A stretch of DNA of 64,000 nt from Camarhynchus parvulus (GCF_901933205.1 NC_044590.1:13605501-13669500), one strand, 5' to 3'. Shown: positions 36,237 to 48,489, numbered from the stretch's first letter. Numbers and translations are program-made. The notes: generated by a model not told the origin, from the sequence alone.

Positions 36237-37231
36237 GTGAGTTTATCCTGAAAGCTTTTGTTCTCCTTTCCACATCCCACATGAGATTGAGTGGGTTTTA
36301 CAGCACAGAAAAGGTTGCTCAGCACGGAGAGGTGCTGCAGGGAGAGGCTTGTCTGCCAGGAACCCCTGGGAATCTGGCCTGCTCCCACCAAAACACCAAA
36401 TACTGCTGGGCTTGGGCTTGTTGTGGCTCTCTTTGTGTTGGGATTGCTTCCTGCTTTAGCTGGGGCTGGGGCAGCAGCCCCTGTGCCCACAGAGATCCTC
36501 CAGCTGCCTCGTCCCTGACCACTGCCAGAAGGGTTTGGGGTCTCACTGTTGGGTTTGCCCACTCTGGGTTTCTGTGCTCTCTGCTGTGAGGAGGGTCTGA
36601 GGAAGGCAAACCAGTGTGTTTGCAAAGCAGCTCTGGGGTTTTGCTGGCTGTGGATCCCTGGGCTCACAGCTGGCCTCAGGTGCAGCCTGGGAGGGCTGAG
36701 CTGCAGAATTCAATTGCTGTGATGCTTGGAAGAGTCCAGGGCCTGTGGCCCAGCCTCTTCAGGGACACCAGGGTCCCTCCAGCTGCTGGACTTCTCCATT
36801 GTCTGCTCTGCCCCGCTGCCCAGCACAGCGACAGCCATGGAAACAGATGTGAGCAGCTTCCAGCAGCCCTGGGGGCTGGCGAGGCCTGGGGGGACAAGGT
36901 CCTGCTCCTGCTGGGGCTCTCGGAGCTGCACAGTGAGGTGAGCCTGGGCAGAGCTGCAGCACAGCCCTCATGTCCTTACCTGAAAATTGGGGTGAGGAGC
37001 CCCAGAGCTGCACCCCCTGTCCTGGCTCTGCCCCAGGTGACAGCAGTGTGTGACAATGGGCAGCACAGGGCTCAGACCCTGCTGCCCACGGGGCTCCTGC
37101 CCCACGGGGCAATGGCTGCAGGCTCTTTAGCTGAGGTTCCACACCCAGAGGGTGCTGGCACTGCCCAGGCTGCCCAGGGAATGGGCACAGCCCCGAGGCT
37201 GCCAGAGCTCCAGGAGGGTTTGGAAACGCTC

Positions 37232-37330
37232 CCAGGCACAGGGTGGGATTGTTGGGGTGTCTGTGCAGGGCTGGGGTTGCCTGGATGGTCCTTGTGGGTC
37301 CCTTCCAGCTCAGGATGCTCCATGGTCTGT
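37232..37330 (+). mobile_element. CR1 LINE 3' end fragment, sense, worn
   Basis: cagggtgggattgttggggtg, gatggtccttgtgggtccctt, ccagctcaggatgctccatgg resemble the CR1 tail also seen at 2.1 kb. Confidence 0.75.
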
Positions 37331-39565
37331 GGGTGTGGGATCTGGGTCCCTGCTGAGGGCTGGGCTGGGCTCCCAGGGCTGGAGCTGCCTCTGGCTCACA
37401 GCAGGGCAGGTCTCTGCTGTGTTTTATGAGCAGTTTCTCACCAGCTCTCCTCCTCCAGGCATTTTGCAAGATGCCAGCTCCACCCATGCCCTGGGGTGCA
37501 GGGAGAGCCGGGAGAGGGGCAGGGATCCTTGTCCTGCCCCCGTGTGCAGGGCTTTGGGAGTGGGGTGAGCAGTCTGGAACTGGTCAAGACAGAGCTGCAG
37601 GCCCAATGTCAATGGTGGGTTCCAGATGGGTTCCAGGTGGGTTCCAGGTGCTCCTGCATGCCACAGTGTCCCCCAGGGGTGGGACAGGGCTGGGTACCCA
37701 TGGGGAGTGTTCTGCTCCTCGGCAAGGCCGCCAGGAAGCTCTGCCCCTGCATGGGTAGAAATCCCTGTTGGGGTCCCCTATGCTGGGGTGGCATGAGGAG
37801 CAGGAAGGAGGACATGTGCCATCCCCATGGTGACCCTGGTGCCAGCCAGCCCCTGGCTCCTGCTGGTGGCTTTGGTGGCCCAGGTGCAGCTGGGGCCCTG
37901 GCCCAGGTCTGGGTGTCTTTGGTTTCACAGTTGCCTCTTTATCTCCCGGGTGCTGGGCTTTGGGGAGCTGCAGCTCTGTGCCCAGGGGGTGCCCCCTGCT
38001 TTAGGAGGGTTGGTGACACTTTGGTCATGGCACAGGGATTGTGCTGGCAATGAGCTCCTCCTGTCTCTGGGTTCCAGCAGCTCCCTCGCCCTGGGGCTCG
38101 TCCTGCCTGCTGGGGCTGGCTGGGGGCTGATCCTGGGGGAGCTTGCTCACAGCACATGGACATCACCAGCTTGCCTGATGGTCACTGCAGGTCCTTCCAA
38201 CTGAGCTCCTCCAATGGTGCACAAGGTGTCACCTTACCTCGGGGAAAATGACACTTTGTCACCACTTCAGACCCTGACAGGGCCTTGTCGGGCGCAGAGC
38301 AGAGGATGATGATGGTGGGGAGAGTGCTTGGCCCTTCCTTTGGACGGGAGAAGATGGGGAAGGCAGGGCTGAGCCTGTGCCAGGACTGGGCTCCTTTTGG
38401 TGCCTTCCCTTGCTCTGGGCACAGTTCCCCTCCTCGAGCTCCGCTCCTCCTCCAGCCCACTGCTTCCCAGGCTGTCTGGCCCTGTGTTCTTGCCCAGGGA
38501 GCAGCTGCTCTGCCCTGGCTGCCCCATCCCAGCACCAGGCAGCTGAACCCCTGCTCTGTGCCTCCTCTGCGGGCAGCGAGGATGGGAGCAGCTCTGTGCC
38601 AGCCCCTGCAGGGTCACCCTGGAGTGCAGCCCAGGTGCCCCACAGTGGGCAGTGGGGTCTGAACTGCGCTCCCAGGGCTGGCTCTGCCATCACAGCCTTG
38701 GGCTCGGCCTCCCTGCCCTGCTGCACCACAACATTGCAGGGCTGTGCTCTGGTGCCATCCCTGGGTGAGGCGGGGAGGAGGAGGGCAGGCCAGCTCTGGG
38801 CAGGGCAGGGCCAGGTCCCAGCACCACCGCCAGGCAGAGCCCAGAGCTCTGGGATTGTCACTGGGGTTCAGTCCCACAGCTCTGCTCACAGGTTTTAGTG
38901 CCTGCAGAGCTCAGGTGAGCACGGAGCACCTGCCCAGGTGCCCCCTCAACACCCTGGGCAGGATCAGGTCCCTGTAAGAGGAGTTGGCCCAGGGCACTGC
39001 ACAGATCCCTCTGGCCTGAGAAGAGCTGTTGGGTGTTTTATGGAGCAGCTGGGGGTGAGGCTGCTCTGTGCTCCCTGCCTTGCACCCCGTGCTGGCAGCC
39101 CTGGCACAGGCACTGGAGCTGGCAGTGCCGCCTGTGGGCACCAGGGCAGAGCCCTGCCCTGCCCCAGGGCTGCTCCTGCGCTTTCCTCTTGATTTGGGGC
39201 CCATCCTGGCTGCAAGACATGCCTTGGTCAGGAGCCCTGCTCTGTGCCAGCCCAGCTGCTGGGGCTGAGCAAACAGGTTTGTGGGATGTGGCAATGTGGG
39301 CCCTGGAGGCTGGGGGAGCTGCCAGCTCCCTCAAACTCTTGGGAAAGGCTGGCTGAGGGCCAGACCCCTGCTTGCCTTGGCTGATCCCTTCACCTCTTGT
39401 GCCTCACAGCGCTCAGGAGCTGGGTCATGGCCGGGCAGCCTGGGGTGCCCACCCCTGTCTGAGTCCCCTCCTCTGCGAGGAGGCAGCGGCCCCGTGCTCA
39501 GCCACGGCCCCGCAGGGGATGGAGAGCTCTGGTCCCACCCTCCCCACCCCTCCTGGCCAGGGGTT
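37331..39565. other. Intronic GC-rich unique sequence
   Basis: Contains a small triplet of gggttccaggt words near 37,617-37,650. No other structure seen. Confidence 0.45.
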
Positions 39566-40040
39566 TGGGCCGGGCTGGGCCGGGCTGGGCTGGGCTGGGC
39601 TGGGCTGGGCTGGGCTGGGCTGGACTGGACCGGACTGGACCGGGCTGGGCTGGGCTGGGCTGGGCTGGGCCGGGCGGCCGGGCCGGGCTGGGCTGGGCCG
39701 GGCTGGGCTGAACTGGGCTGGGCCGGGCTGGGCGGGGCCGGGCTGGGCTGGGCCGGGCTGGGCTGAACTGGGCTGGGCGGGCTGGGCTGGGCCGGGCTGG
39801 GCTGGGCGGGCTGGGCTGAACTGGGCTGGGCTGAGGCGGGCTGGGCCGGGCTGGGCGACTGGGCTGGGCCGGGCTGGGCTGGGCGGGCTGGGCTGAACTG
39901 GGCTGGGCCGGGCTGGGCCGGGCTGGGCGGAACTGGGCTGGGCGGGCGGGCTGGGCCGGGCCGGGCTGGGCTGGGCCGGGCCGGGCTGGGCCGGGCTGAA
40001 CTGGGCTGGGCCGGACTGGGCTGGGCTGGGCTGGGCTGGC
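39566..40040 (+). repeat. 475-bp GGGCT/GGGCC pentamer array
   Basis: Almost entirely built of gggct and gggcc pentamers, punctuated by ctgaactgggctggg at irregular 35-77 bp intervals (near 39,711, 39,766, 39,819, 39,896, 39,931 and 39,999). The plus strand carries runs of GGG separated by two bases for its whole length, so many overlapping quadruplex motifs are possible. It is non-template for EPB41L1. Confidence 0.97.
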
Positions 40041-40812
40041 CTCAGCCCTGCTGCACTGGGATCCCTGTGGGGCTGGCTGCAGGGGAGGAGCTGTCTGCTC
40101 TCACATCCCTGCAGAGGAGGATTTGCCACCTGGGGCTGGTGTTTCAACAGCTTTTCTGGCACAGCAGGGCCCAGGGGATGTGGAGCTGTGGGCAGCATCC
40201 GAGCAGGCCCAGTGTGGGCTGGGGATGTGCAGGACCTGCTGCCAGGGGAGCAGCAGAGGCCAGGTGTGCTCTGGGGCATCATCTTCCAACAGCACCTCCA
40301 GCCCATTTCCCAGAGCCCTTGCTGTTCTCTCCTTTATTGTGGCCCCCTGTGCAGCAGGCAGGACACTTGGTGGGGCACTGCAGGGAGCTCTGCACTGTGG
40401 AGGAGCTGTCAGGGCCCCTGGGCTTGCTGGATGCAGTGGGAGGCTGGGGCTCGTGGCCACTGGTGTCACCTGTGCAGCTCCCATGTGCATGCTGCCATTG
40501 AAGGGACAGTGCTGTCACTGCACCTGCCCCAGCCCCACCTTGCTGCAGCCAAAATCCCAGCGTGGCAGCAGAGCCCCTGCTGTGGGGCAGGTGGAGCTGC
40601 ACCTCCTGTGCCTCACTGTGAGCTGGTGCTTTGTGATGGGCTTTGGGTGGAAATTGGGGCTGGATGGGTTTGGGAGGGTGAGGGAAGGAGAGGCTGCCCT
40701 AATCCTGCTCTGCATTCAGCTGGGCTTTGTGCACAAGGCTCTCAGCTGCCAGGGAGAAGGTGCCCGGGTTGCCAGGGAGACAGAGCCAGGGATGTGGAGG
40801 ATGTGGAGATTG
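40041..40812. other. Intronic unique sequence
   Basis: Nothing recognised. Confidence 0.45.
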
Positions 40813-40936
40813 TGTCACCCTTGTGCTGCCACCAGGGCCAGTGAAAGTCCCTGACTGCATTGTCACCCTTGTGCTGCCACCAGGGCCAGTGACAGTCCCT
40901 GACTGCATTGTCCCCCTGTGCTGCCACCAGGGCCAG
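40813..40936 (+). repeat. 48-bp tandem repeat, 2.5 copies
   Basis: tgtcacccttgtgctgccac...cctgactgcat repeats at 40,813 and 40,861, with a partial third copy from 40,909. Confidence 0.93.
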
Positions 40937-41689
40937 CCCCGGTGCCAGTCCCTGAGGCTGCTGCAGGGCACACAGTGCTGAGCCCTGTGGGGCCCTGGTG
41001 CTCTGAGCTCCCTCCCCGCTGGCTCCTGGTGGCTGTGGCTGCCCTGGGTGGTGCCCTGGGGTCAGGGCAGGCTGGGAGGTTGGGTGGCTCTGGGTGCTCC
41101 TGGCATGGAGCAGGGCCCAGAGGCATCTCCAGGTGTGTCCCTGTGTCCCCTGTGCCAGCCCAAGCAGGGTGATGCTGTTTGGGGGGCAGGTGGCCTTGCC
41201 AGCACTCATCTCATTCCCTGCTGGCCAAGATGGGCAGCCCCAACTCTTGGATAGCCCAGGCTTCTCTCCTCTTCTAGAAGGGTCCCAGATCCCCTTCAGG
41301 TCCCCAGGAGGTGACCAGGGGCTGGTGAGCAGAAGCTCACAGTGCTGTGCCAGCCCAGGCTCAGGCTGGACTGGACCTGGCTGAGCTGGAGCCACCTCTG
41401 GCTTTGTGGTGCTGGTCCTGCCTGAAGTTTTCCCAGTTTAGCTGGGAGGGCAGGGGCTGTGCCAGCCTCTGCCCAGGGCTGGTGCATGGTCCAGGACCTC
41501 AGGACACAAATTGCTGTGCTGGGATTTGCTGTGGTGGGTCCAGAGCAGCTGTGACACTGGGGTCCCTGCTCCCAGGGTAGGCTCAGGGCTGGGACCCTCC
41601 TCTCAGAGCAGCAGGTTCTGGTGATCCTCTCAGGCTCTGCCTCCCTTGGGCTGTGCCCTTGGGTGTGGTGGGGAGGCTTTGCTCAGCTT

Positions 41690-41890
41690 TGCTTTTTGTT
41701 TCCCCTTTATTTATTTATTATTATGTTTTTAAGCTTTTCCTGCAGCCCTTCCTTCTCTTGTCATTTAATTGTCCAAGTTCCCTGAATACTTGTCACCTGC
41801 CTGGGGGTAGAATTTGAGACACATCAAAGGTAGCTGAGAACATCGTCTGGGAGCTGGGGAGAGATTAAACAGCAAGGGAAAAAAAAAATC
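41690..41890. promoter_or_regulatory. AT-rich island in intron, candidate conserved element
   Basis: ttatttatttattattatg followed by non-repetitive AT-mixed sequence inside otherwise GC-rich DNA. It shares an exact 20-mer with the island at 32.0 kb. Function unknown. Confidence 0.3.
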
Positions 41891-42026
41891 CAACCAGCTG
41901 CTGTGCTCAGGTTTGGCCAGGAGGTAAAATGGAAGGGCTGGGGAAGCAGCAATATTGGCTTGCAGAAAATGTCTGCCCTGTGCCTGGCAGGGCTGGCCTG
42001 GGGGTCCCTCTGTGTGCTGAGGCCTT

Positions 42027-42040
42027 GGGGGGGGGGGGGG
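42027..42040 (+). repeat. G14 homopolymer
   Basis: Fourteen consecutive G. Length in the assembly may be unreliable. Confidence 0.9.
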
Positions 42041-42106
42041 CTTGTGGGTGGGAGGGTTCCAGGGCAGGGAGCTATGGCTGGGTGCTCCAGGAGCTGGGGG
42101 TTTGTG

Positions 42107-42400
42107 GGCTGGATGGATCCCAGAGCCCTGGGATGGATCCCAGAGCCCCGGGGGTGGCTCTGTGGGCTGGGGTGGATCCCAGAGCCCCTGGGATGGATCC
42201 CAGAGCCCCAGGGATAGTTCTATGGGCTGGGATGGATCCCAGAGCCCCGGGGATGGGTTTATGGGCTGGGATGGATCCCAGAGCCCTGGGGTGGGTTTGT
42301 GGGCTGGGATGGATCCCAGAGCCCCGGGGATGGGTTTGTGGGCTGGGATGGATCCCAGAGCCCCTGGGATGGATCCCAGAGCCCTGGGATGGGTTTGTGC
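42107..42400 (+). repeat. Minisatellite with 39-bp and 21-bp units
   Basis: Two interleaved unit lengths share ggatggatcccagagcccc. The long form adds a gggatgggtttgtgggctg part. Both lengths are multiples of three, so a frame stays open (GWIPEPRGW-type period), but composition and surroundings argue against coding. Confidence 0.95.
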
Positions 42401-43656
42401 AGCTGTGGCTGGGATGGCTGGGGCTGGCCCTGCTCAGTGACTCAGCTCCCTGTGCTGGCTGGATGCAGGAGCAGGCAGGGAGCAGTGCCAGCTCCCCAGG
42501 GTGGCAGAGCTGGTGCCACCCCTGGGGTCCCACGGGCTCCAGGGCACAGGGGGGCCCAGCCTGGCAGTGGAGCTGCTGCCTGCACTGGGCTGAGCCAGAC
42601 TCCAGCTGCAGCTCAGAGGGGCAGAAAAGGAGTTTTCAGCTTTGTCCTTGGGAGTGATACAAAGCAAATGGGATCAATCCCAAGCAGTGGCAGTTTGTGG
42701 TGTCAGGGCTGGATGGAGGCAGTGCTTGCAGAGGTGTCAGCACCTCGGGCTCTGGCAGAAAGCAGTGCCAGCTGCACCTCCCAGGCCTTGGCAGAGCAGC
42801 CTTTGGGCTCCTGGGGCTGCCCTGGCCCTAGTGGGGCCTGTGACCAGCCCCTGAGCCTTGGTGAACCTGCACTCAGGGAAAAATGGATTTTTGGGGATGT
42901 TTCTTTTGGTTTAAAACCCTTATGGCAACAGGCATTTTGTTGCAGAAAATATCTCCTTAACATATCTTTTAAAAAAACCCCAAAATAACCCACCTAAGAT
43001 GTTCTCCTCCACTTCCCTGAAAAACCTCATGGATTGATGCTGCTGGTGGGTGAGGGAGTGTGGGATGCTGTGGCCCAGCACATCCATATGCCAGCAGGGA
43101 TGGATGCCCTGGCTGGGGCTGAGGGGAGCTGGGCACTTTGGGGAGCAGCCAGCTGCAGCTCTCTGGGGCTCCTGCAGGCCCAGGGGGCAGTGCCAGGCTG
43201 GGAAGCCCATGGAAGCCTCTTTGTGCTTGTGGGTGCATTGATTTCCTGCAGCACAGTGATCAGTCAGATTTGCAGGTGCCAAGTCAAAGGGAAAGCTTGG
43301 GTTTACCCCCTGCCTCTGACCTGTGGGAGGTCAGAGCTCTGCTACAAACCACCAGTGCTGGGGATAGTTTAAGGAAGCCCCCAAAGGTCCATCTTCCAGC
43401 TGTGGTTTTCCAGGGTTGATACAGCAGTTTCCTGCTCCTCTTTCCAGCCAGGTAATCTGTTTTCCCTCAGAAGGGAGATGAACAGCAGCATAAATTGCAG
43501 GCAGGGCCCAAAAAGACATTTGCAAGAGCAATTCTCTTCCTTGAGCTCCTGCCTGTTTCACTTACAGATTTGCTGCTCTTCCCCTGTGAAGCTGTAGCAT
43601 TTTCTTCCATACAAATGAATTTTGAGGTGTTTGGAGGGATGTTGGCCTCTGTTGGC
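42401..43656. other. Intronic unique sequence
   Basis: Mostly GC-rich, with an AT-richer part at 42,870-43,010. Nothing recognised. Confidence 0.45.
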
Positions 43657-44006
43657 TGAGGGTGTTCAGCTGGAGAAGAGAAACTTCCAGAGAGGACTCA
43701 GAGCCCCTGCCAGGGCAAAGGGGCTCCAGGAGAGCTGCAGAGGGACTGGGGACAAGGGATGGAAGGACAGGACACAGGGAATGGCTCCCACTGCCAGAGG
43801 GCAGGGATGGATGGGATATTGGGCAGGAATTGTTCCCTGTGAGGTTGGGCAGGCCCTGGCACAGGGTGCCCAGAGCAGCTGGGGCCCAAGGCCAGGCTGG
43901 ACAGGGCTTGGAGCAGCCTGGGACAGTGGGAGGTGTCCCTGCCATGGCAGGGGTGGCACTGGATGGGCTTTAATGTCCCTTCCAACCCAACCCATTCTGG
44001 GATCCC
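43657..44006 (+). mobile_element. CR1 LINE fragment, sense
   Basis: ctgagggtgttcagctggag through gacaggacacagggaatggc and the gcccagagcagctggggcc core (with an internal deletion) to cccattctgggatccc. Confidence 0.92.
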
Positions 44007-44261
44007 AGTCAGCTGGAGTGGCTCTTGAGATGGGCTCAGATGTCATGGAGGTGTTTCCATGTGTCCTTTCCCTTCCCTGCATGGCATTTATCAGTTTCTG
44101 GAGGCAGCAGCTGCACCTGGGCTGGGAAGGTCCCATCTGGAAGTGCTGCTCCCTTTCCTGGAGCCCTTTGGGTGGGGCTGAGCTGTGGCTGCAGCTCGGT
44201 GCAGAGCAGCACATCCCAGTGGAGCCATCCTGATGGGATGAGCAGGGGGCTGCCAGGCACC

Positions 44262-44342
44262 AGGGCTGCTTCCTGCATTCCTGCATCCCTGCCTGAGCCC
44301 TGCCTGCATCCCTGCCTGCATCCCTGCATCCCCTGCCTGCTC
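44262..44342 (+). repeat. Short irregular tandem repeat (cctgcatccctg-like)
   Basis: Six or so imperfect copies of ctgcatccctgc. Confidence 0.75.
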
Positions 44343-46394
44343 TGGCACCCCCACATCCTCCCAGGCAGCTCAGTGGCAGCTCCTGCTGCCCACACCCCCC
44401 TGTCCTGGGGCACGAGAGCATCACCACACCCTGATTTGGGGTTTCTCTGCCCAAGATCACCCAAACCTTTCCCTGGGGAAGGAAGATGTCTTGAAGCTCT
44501 GTTGGCCCTTTTGCTTGGGATTCCCACCCCAGCACTGCCCTGCCCGGCTCTGGGAAGCAGGGCCCAAAGAGGGGAGCCCCAAGGCCCCTGCAGCCTGAGA
44601 CTCCCTGCAGCCCTGGCTGTGGGATGCTGCAGGAGCAGCTCTCCCCTCTGGGACAGGCGTGCCCAGGGAGCCTGGGTGCCTTGGGTCCTCTCAGGCTGTG
44701 GCTGTTTGTGACAGGGACAGCCAGGCTGGCCCAGGAGGTCCCTCAGGGTGACCCCAGCCCTGCCTGGGCACGCTGTGCCCTTGGCTCCTGTTCCTTTGTG
44801 CCCTTGCCAAGGCTGGCTGCTGGTAAGGCCCTGGGAGGGTGTTTGGCTCAGGTGACATCCTGCAGGTGGAAGGAGCCTTCCCTGAGTGCCTGGAGGATGG
44901 GGAGGATGTTCTGGGGGTGGCTTGAGCCCTTCAGTGCCTCCCCAGGGCTGGTGCATCATGTGCCATGGCACTGGTGGATGTTGTGTGCTGAGTGTGGAGC
45001 ACCTGCTTTATCCCCAACCTTCTCTCCAGCCAGTGCCCCTTGCTGGACTTTGCTGGGGGAGCTGGAAGCCTCAGCTGTGCCATCAGATCATGAATTTCCC
45101 CTCTGTCCACTCCTGGTGCGTTCCCCACTCTGCTGACTGTGCAAGCCATGCCTTTTGAAAGGTCAGTGTTGCCCTGGAAGAGGCACATTCCTGCCTTTAT
45201 GGGGCTGCCTGCAGCGATGGAAGGGACAAGCTGGGCAGCCTTTGGCTGTGCAGGAAGCCCCAGGGGACTGCCAGAGCCCTGGGCCCTTCCCTGGGGCAGT
45301 GGGCTGGGGTTGCTGTGGATCCTGCCCCGAGGATCTGTTCCCAAGTGCCCATTCCTGGGATGCTCTGGGCTGAGGTTTGGGGTTCCTGTGAGCTGCAGGG
45401 GTGTGGCTGTGCTGTGTGACAGCTGTCCCCAGGCCCTGAGCAGCAGGGATGGCTCTCGGGGAGCAGAGGATGGTTTTTCATCACTGCTGACAGAGAAAAC
45501 TCTCCTTGTGCTGCTGGGTGGCTGTGCCAGGGAGGGAGTGAGGGAACTGGAACTGGGGAGCTCTGCAATAGCAGCATCCCTGTGTCACCCCCACGGGCTG
45601 TGGCACTGTGGAGCTGCTGGGCAGGGGCAGCCAAGGCCCTGGCATGGCTGGGGGCATCAGTGGAGCTTGGTGAGATGGGAGGGGCCCGTGGTGCCAAGGA
45701 AAGCAGGCAAGTGCCCAGAGCTGTGAGCAGGCAGGACACCAGGGCTCAGTGGTGGCACATGATGGCTGTGGTGGTGCTGCTGCTCCCATCCTGCTCTGGT
45801 GGGAGCAGGGGGAGGAACCAGGGGGGACTGGGGGCTGCTGGCTCTTCCCTGTCCTTGCTCCGTGGGGTCTGGGCTGTGCTTCCATCCGGAGAGGCACTGG
45901 GTGCTCGCAGGGGCTGACTCTGGGCTGTCCCCCTCCAGCTGGGACATCCTCATTTGGCTGTTAATGAGCCTGTGGAAGGAGTTTCTTGGCTTCTGGGGGG
46001 ACACAGCAACTCATTCCTGGACTTGTTTGCTCAGCTGGGAGGTGTCACTGAGCAGGGTGGGAGTGGAACCTTGCCCAAAGTGCCCCACGGCTGGCAGAAG
46101 GACCGAGCTGTGTGAGGGGAGCAGGGAGGAGCTGCCTTTGCATCCTGCTGGGCTCAGAGGAGGAGGAGGCGCCTCAGCCCCGTCCCTCAGGATGCAGCAG
46201 AGGCTGTGCTCCCCTTCCCTGGTGGTTGCTGTGGCCAGAGCAGGCTGAAGGAGGGTTGGTGTCTCGGGATGGGCTCTGCCCTGGCTGCTCTCTCTCTGGC
46301 AGCTGTCAGGGTGAGCTGCCATGGCTGCCTGGCTCCAGCCTGGCTCAGGGGATGACTCCCTGTCAGTTTGGTGGCTTCTTTTCCCCCCCACTAA
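44343..46394. other. Intronic GC-rich unique sequence
   Basis: Nothing recognised. Confidence 0.45.
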
Positions 46395-46725
46395 GTTTCT
46401 CATGATTCATTTTTGACATGTGGCACAAGCTCTGGAGCCGCAGGGATGCTGATCTCCACTCGCAGGGTGTCCTTTTGTGCAATAAGCTCAGGCTGCTCCA
46501 TTAACCCCAGCTCAGGGGCTGGCCCCGGGGCAGGAGGGCACTGCCCGTGCCCTGCAGGCCCTGGTGCCAGGGGAGGGTGTGAGGGAGGCCTTTGCTGCCT
46601 GTCAGCAGGGTCAGATGTCTGCGCTGCCTGGCTCGGGCATGATGAGCGAGCAGATGTCTGGGCTCCTGGCAGCTGCTGACATCATGTAAATCCATAATTG
46701 CCCAAACACACACTCAGCACGTGTC
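46395..46725. promoter_or_regulatory. Candidate enhancer-like block
   Basis: AT-mixed non-repetitive DNA with, within about 110 bp, cagatg and cagctg E-boxes, a tgacatca CRE-like site, an atgtaaat octamer-like site and ccataattg homeodomain core (46,612-46,700). Motif density is suggestive only. Confidence 0.3.
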
Positions 46726-47080
46726 AGTGAGGGCTGGGCTGGCTGCAGGCGAGCGGGGAGCTGGGAGAGCCCCCACCACGGGCTCCTTTTGGGTGGTGGA
46801 TCCCAAAGCTTGTGGAGGTGTCCCCCAGGATCACTGTGTGTTCCCATGAGATCATCCCACCCTTGTGCCTCTGCTCGCCTGGTTTTCCCCGACTTGACCC
46901 AGTTCTTCACTTGGCAGCTCCAGCCTGGCTGTCACACTCTGTGATGAGGAGCTGCTGTCTGCTCTGTCTGCTCCACTGGTGCCTCAGCATCCCTGGCTCA
47001 GCATCCCTGGGCAGCTGCAGCTCAGCTCAGCGGGGCTGGGCACAGCAGTTCCACAGTCCCAGCCTGCCTGGGGCAGGACA
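46726..47080. other. Intronic unique sequence
   Basis: Nothing recognised. Confidence 0.4.
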
Positions 47081-47470
47081 GCACCGCCCAGGGCAGGACA
47101 GCACCGCCTGGAGCAGGACAGCACCACCCGGGGCAGGACAGCACCACCCGGGGCAGGACAGCAGCTCCTGGGGCAGGACAGCACCACCTGGGGCAGGACA
47201 GCAGCTCCTGGGGCAGGACAGCACCACCTGGGGCAGGACAGCACCACCTGGGGCAGGACAGCACCACCTGGGGCAGGACAGCAGCTCCTGGGGCAGGACA
47301 GCACCACCCGGGGCAGGACAGCAGCTCCTGGGGCAGGACAGCAGCTCCTGGGGCAGGACAGCACCACCCGGGGCAGGACAGCACCACCCGGGGCAGGACA
47401 GCAGCTCCTGGGGCAGGACAGCACCACCTGGGGCAGGACAGCACCACCTGGGGCAGGACAGCAGCTCCTG
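47081..47470 (+). repeat. 20-bp minisatellite, 19.5 copies in exact register
   Basis: Every unit is exactly 20 bp and ends ggggcaggaca or a one-base variant. The first half takes a few forms, mainly gcaccacctg, gcaccacccg and gcagctcctg. No indels occur over the whole array. Confidence 0.98.
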
Positions 47471-47729
47471 GCTGGGCAAAGGTGGCTGAAGTGGCCAGCA
47501 GAGCCCTCCAGGGCCTGTCCCCAGCAAGGGAGCAGTGCAGCCAGCCTGGAGGGGCCCTTGCTGCCCCCCTGGTCAGGCAGGCTCTGGGCTGGACCTGTCC
47601 TTGGTGCCACAGGGACGGGAGTGGACATGTCCCAGTGGTTTCCATGGCAGCAGCCTCCCATGGCCAGTCCATGGTGATTTCCTCCCCCAGCAGGTTCAGA
47701 CCTCTCAGCTCTTCCCTTCCTGAGCTGCA

Positions 47730-48195
47730 GAACCATTCAGGCTGGAAAAGACCTCCAAGGTTATTGACTCCAACCTGTGACTGATCATCACCTTATCAAC
47801 TAAACTGAGTGCCACATCCAGTCATTTCCTGACCACCTTTAGGGGTGGGGACTCCACCCCCTGCCTGGGCAGCCCTTCCAATGCCTGGCAACCCTTCAGT
47901 GAAGAGATTTTCCCAAATATCCAATCTAAAACTCTGCTGGTTCAACTTGAGGCCATTCCCTCTCATCCTGTCCCTGTTCCCTGGAGCACAGCCTGAACCC
48001 CCCTGGCTGTCCCTCCTGTCAGGAGCTGTGCAGAACCAGAAGGTGCCCTCTGAGCTCCTTTTCTCCAGCCTGAGCACCCCCAGCTCCCTCAGCTGCTCCA
48101 GCCCCTTTCCCAGCTCTGTGCTTTCTCTGGACATGCTCCAGCCCCTCAAGGTCTCTCTTGTGAGGGGCTCAGAACTGGACACAGCCCTGGAGATG
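47730..48195 (-). mobile_element. CR1 LINE fragment, antisense, another subfamily
   Basis: aaccattcaggctggaaaagacc, caagtcattt-type atccagtcatttcctgacc, ggtggggactccaccccctgcc, then tgagctccttttctccagcctg and ctggacacagccctggag. Confidence 0.92.
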
Positions 48196-48489
48196 AGGAG
48201 CTGCTGCTTCCTGGTGCAGTGCTGCTGTGAGGTGGGACAGCTCAGGTCAGGCTGGCAGGACAAAGTGACAGAGCTCACCTGGGCTGCTGTGAAACCTGTC
48301 ACAGGCTGAGGTGAAGAGGGAATGCTCAATTCCTGCCTTTCATGCTGCCCTTCATGTTCCCAGTGTGACGTTTCTGAGCTCAGCCCCACCCTGCTGGGCA
48401 GGAGAACAAGGTGCTCTCCTCTCTGACCTCCTTCCAAAGGCTCCTGGCCAAGGCTGGGGCCAGCAGGCTGGAGGGGGAGTACCTGGTTT

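Noticed and set aside
39281..40306. Long frames rich in Gly-Trp-Ala or Pro-Ala-Gln
   Set aside because: Direct result of the GGGCT/GGGCC array; no splice context, start context or homologue.
42027..42040. G14 run as a functional element
   Set aside because: Most likely a simple homopolymer of uncertain true length.
47081..47470. CRISPR-like array
   Set aside because: Units are contiguous with no unique spacers, and the host is a vertebrate.
46984..47736. Long minus-strand cysteine/proline-rich frames of about 250 codons
   Set aside because: They are translations of the 20-bp array; 20 is not a multiple of three, so all frames cycle through the same words.
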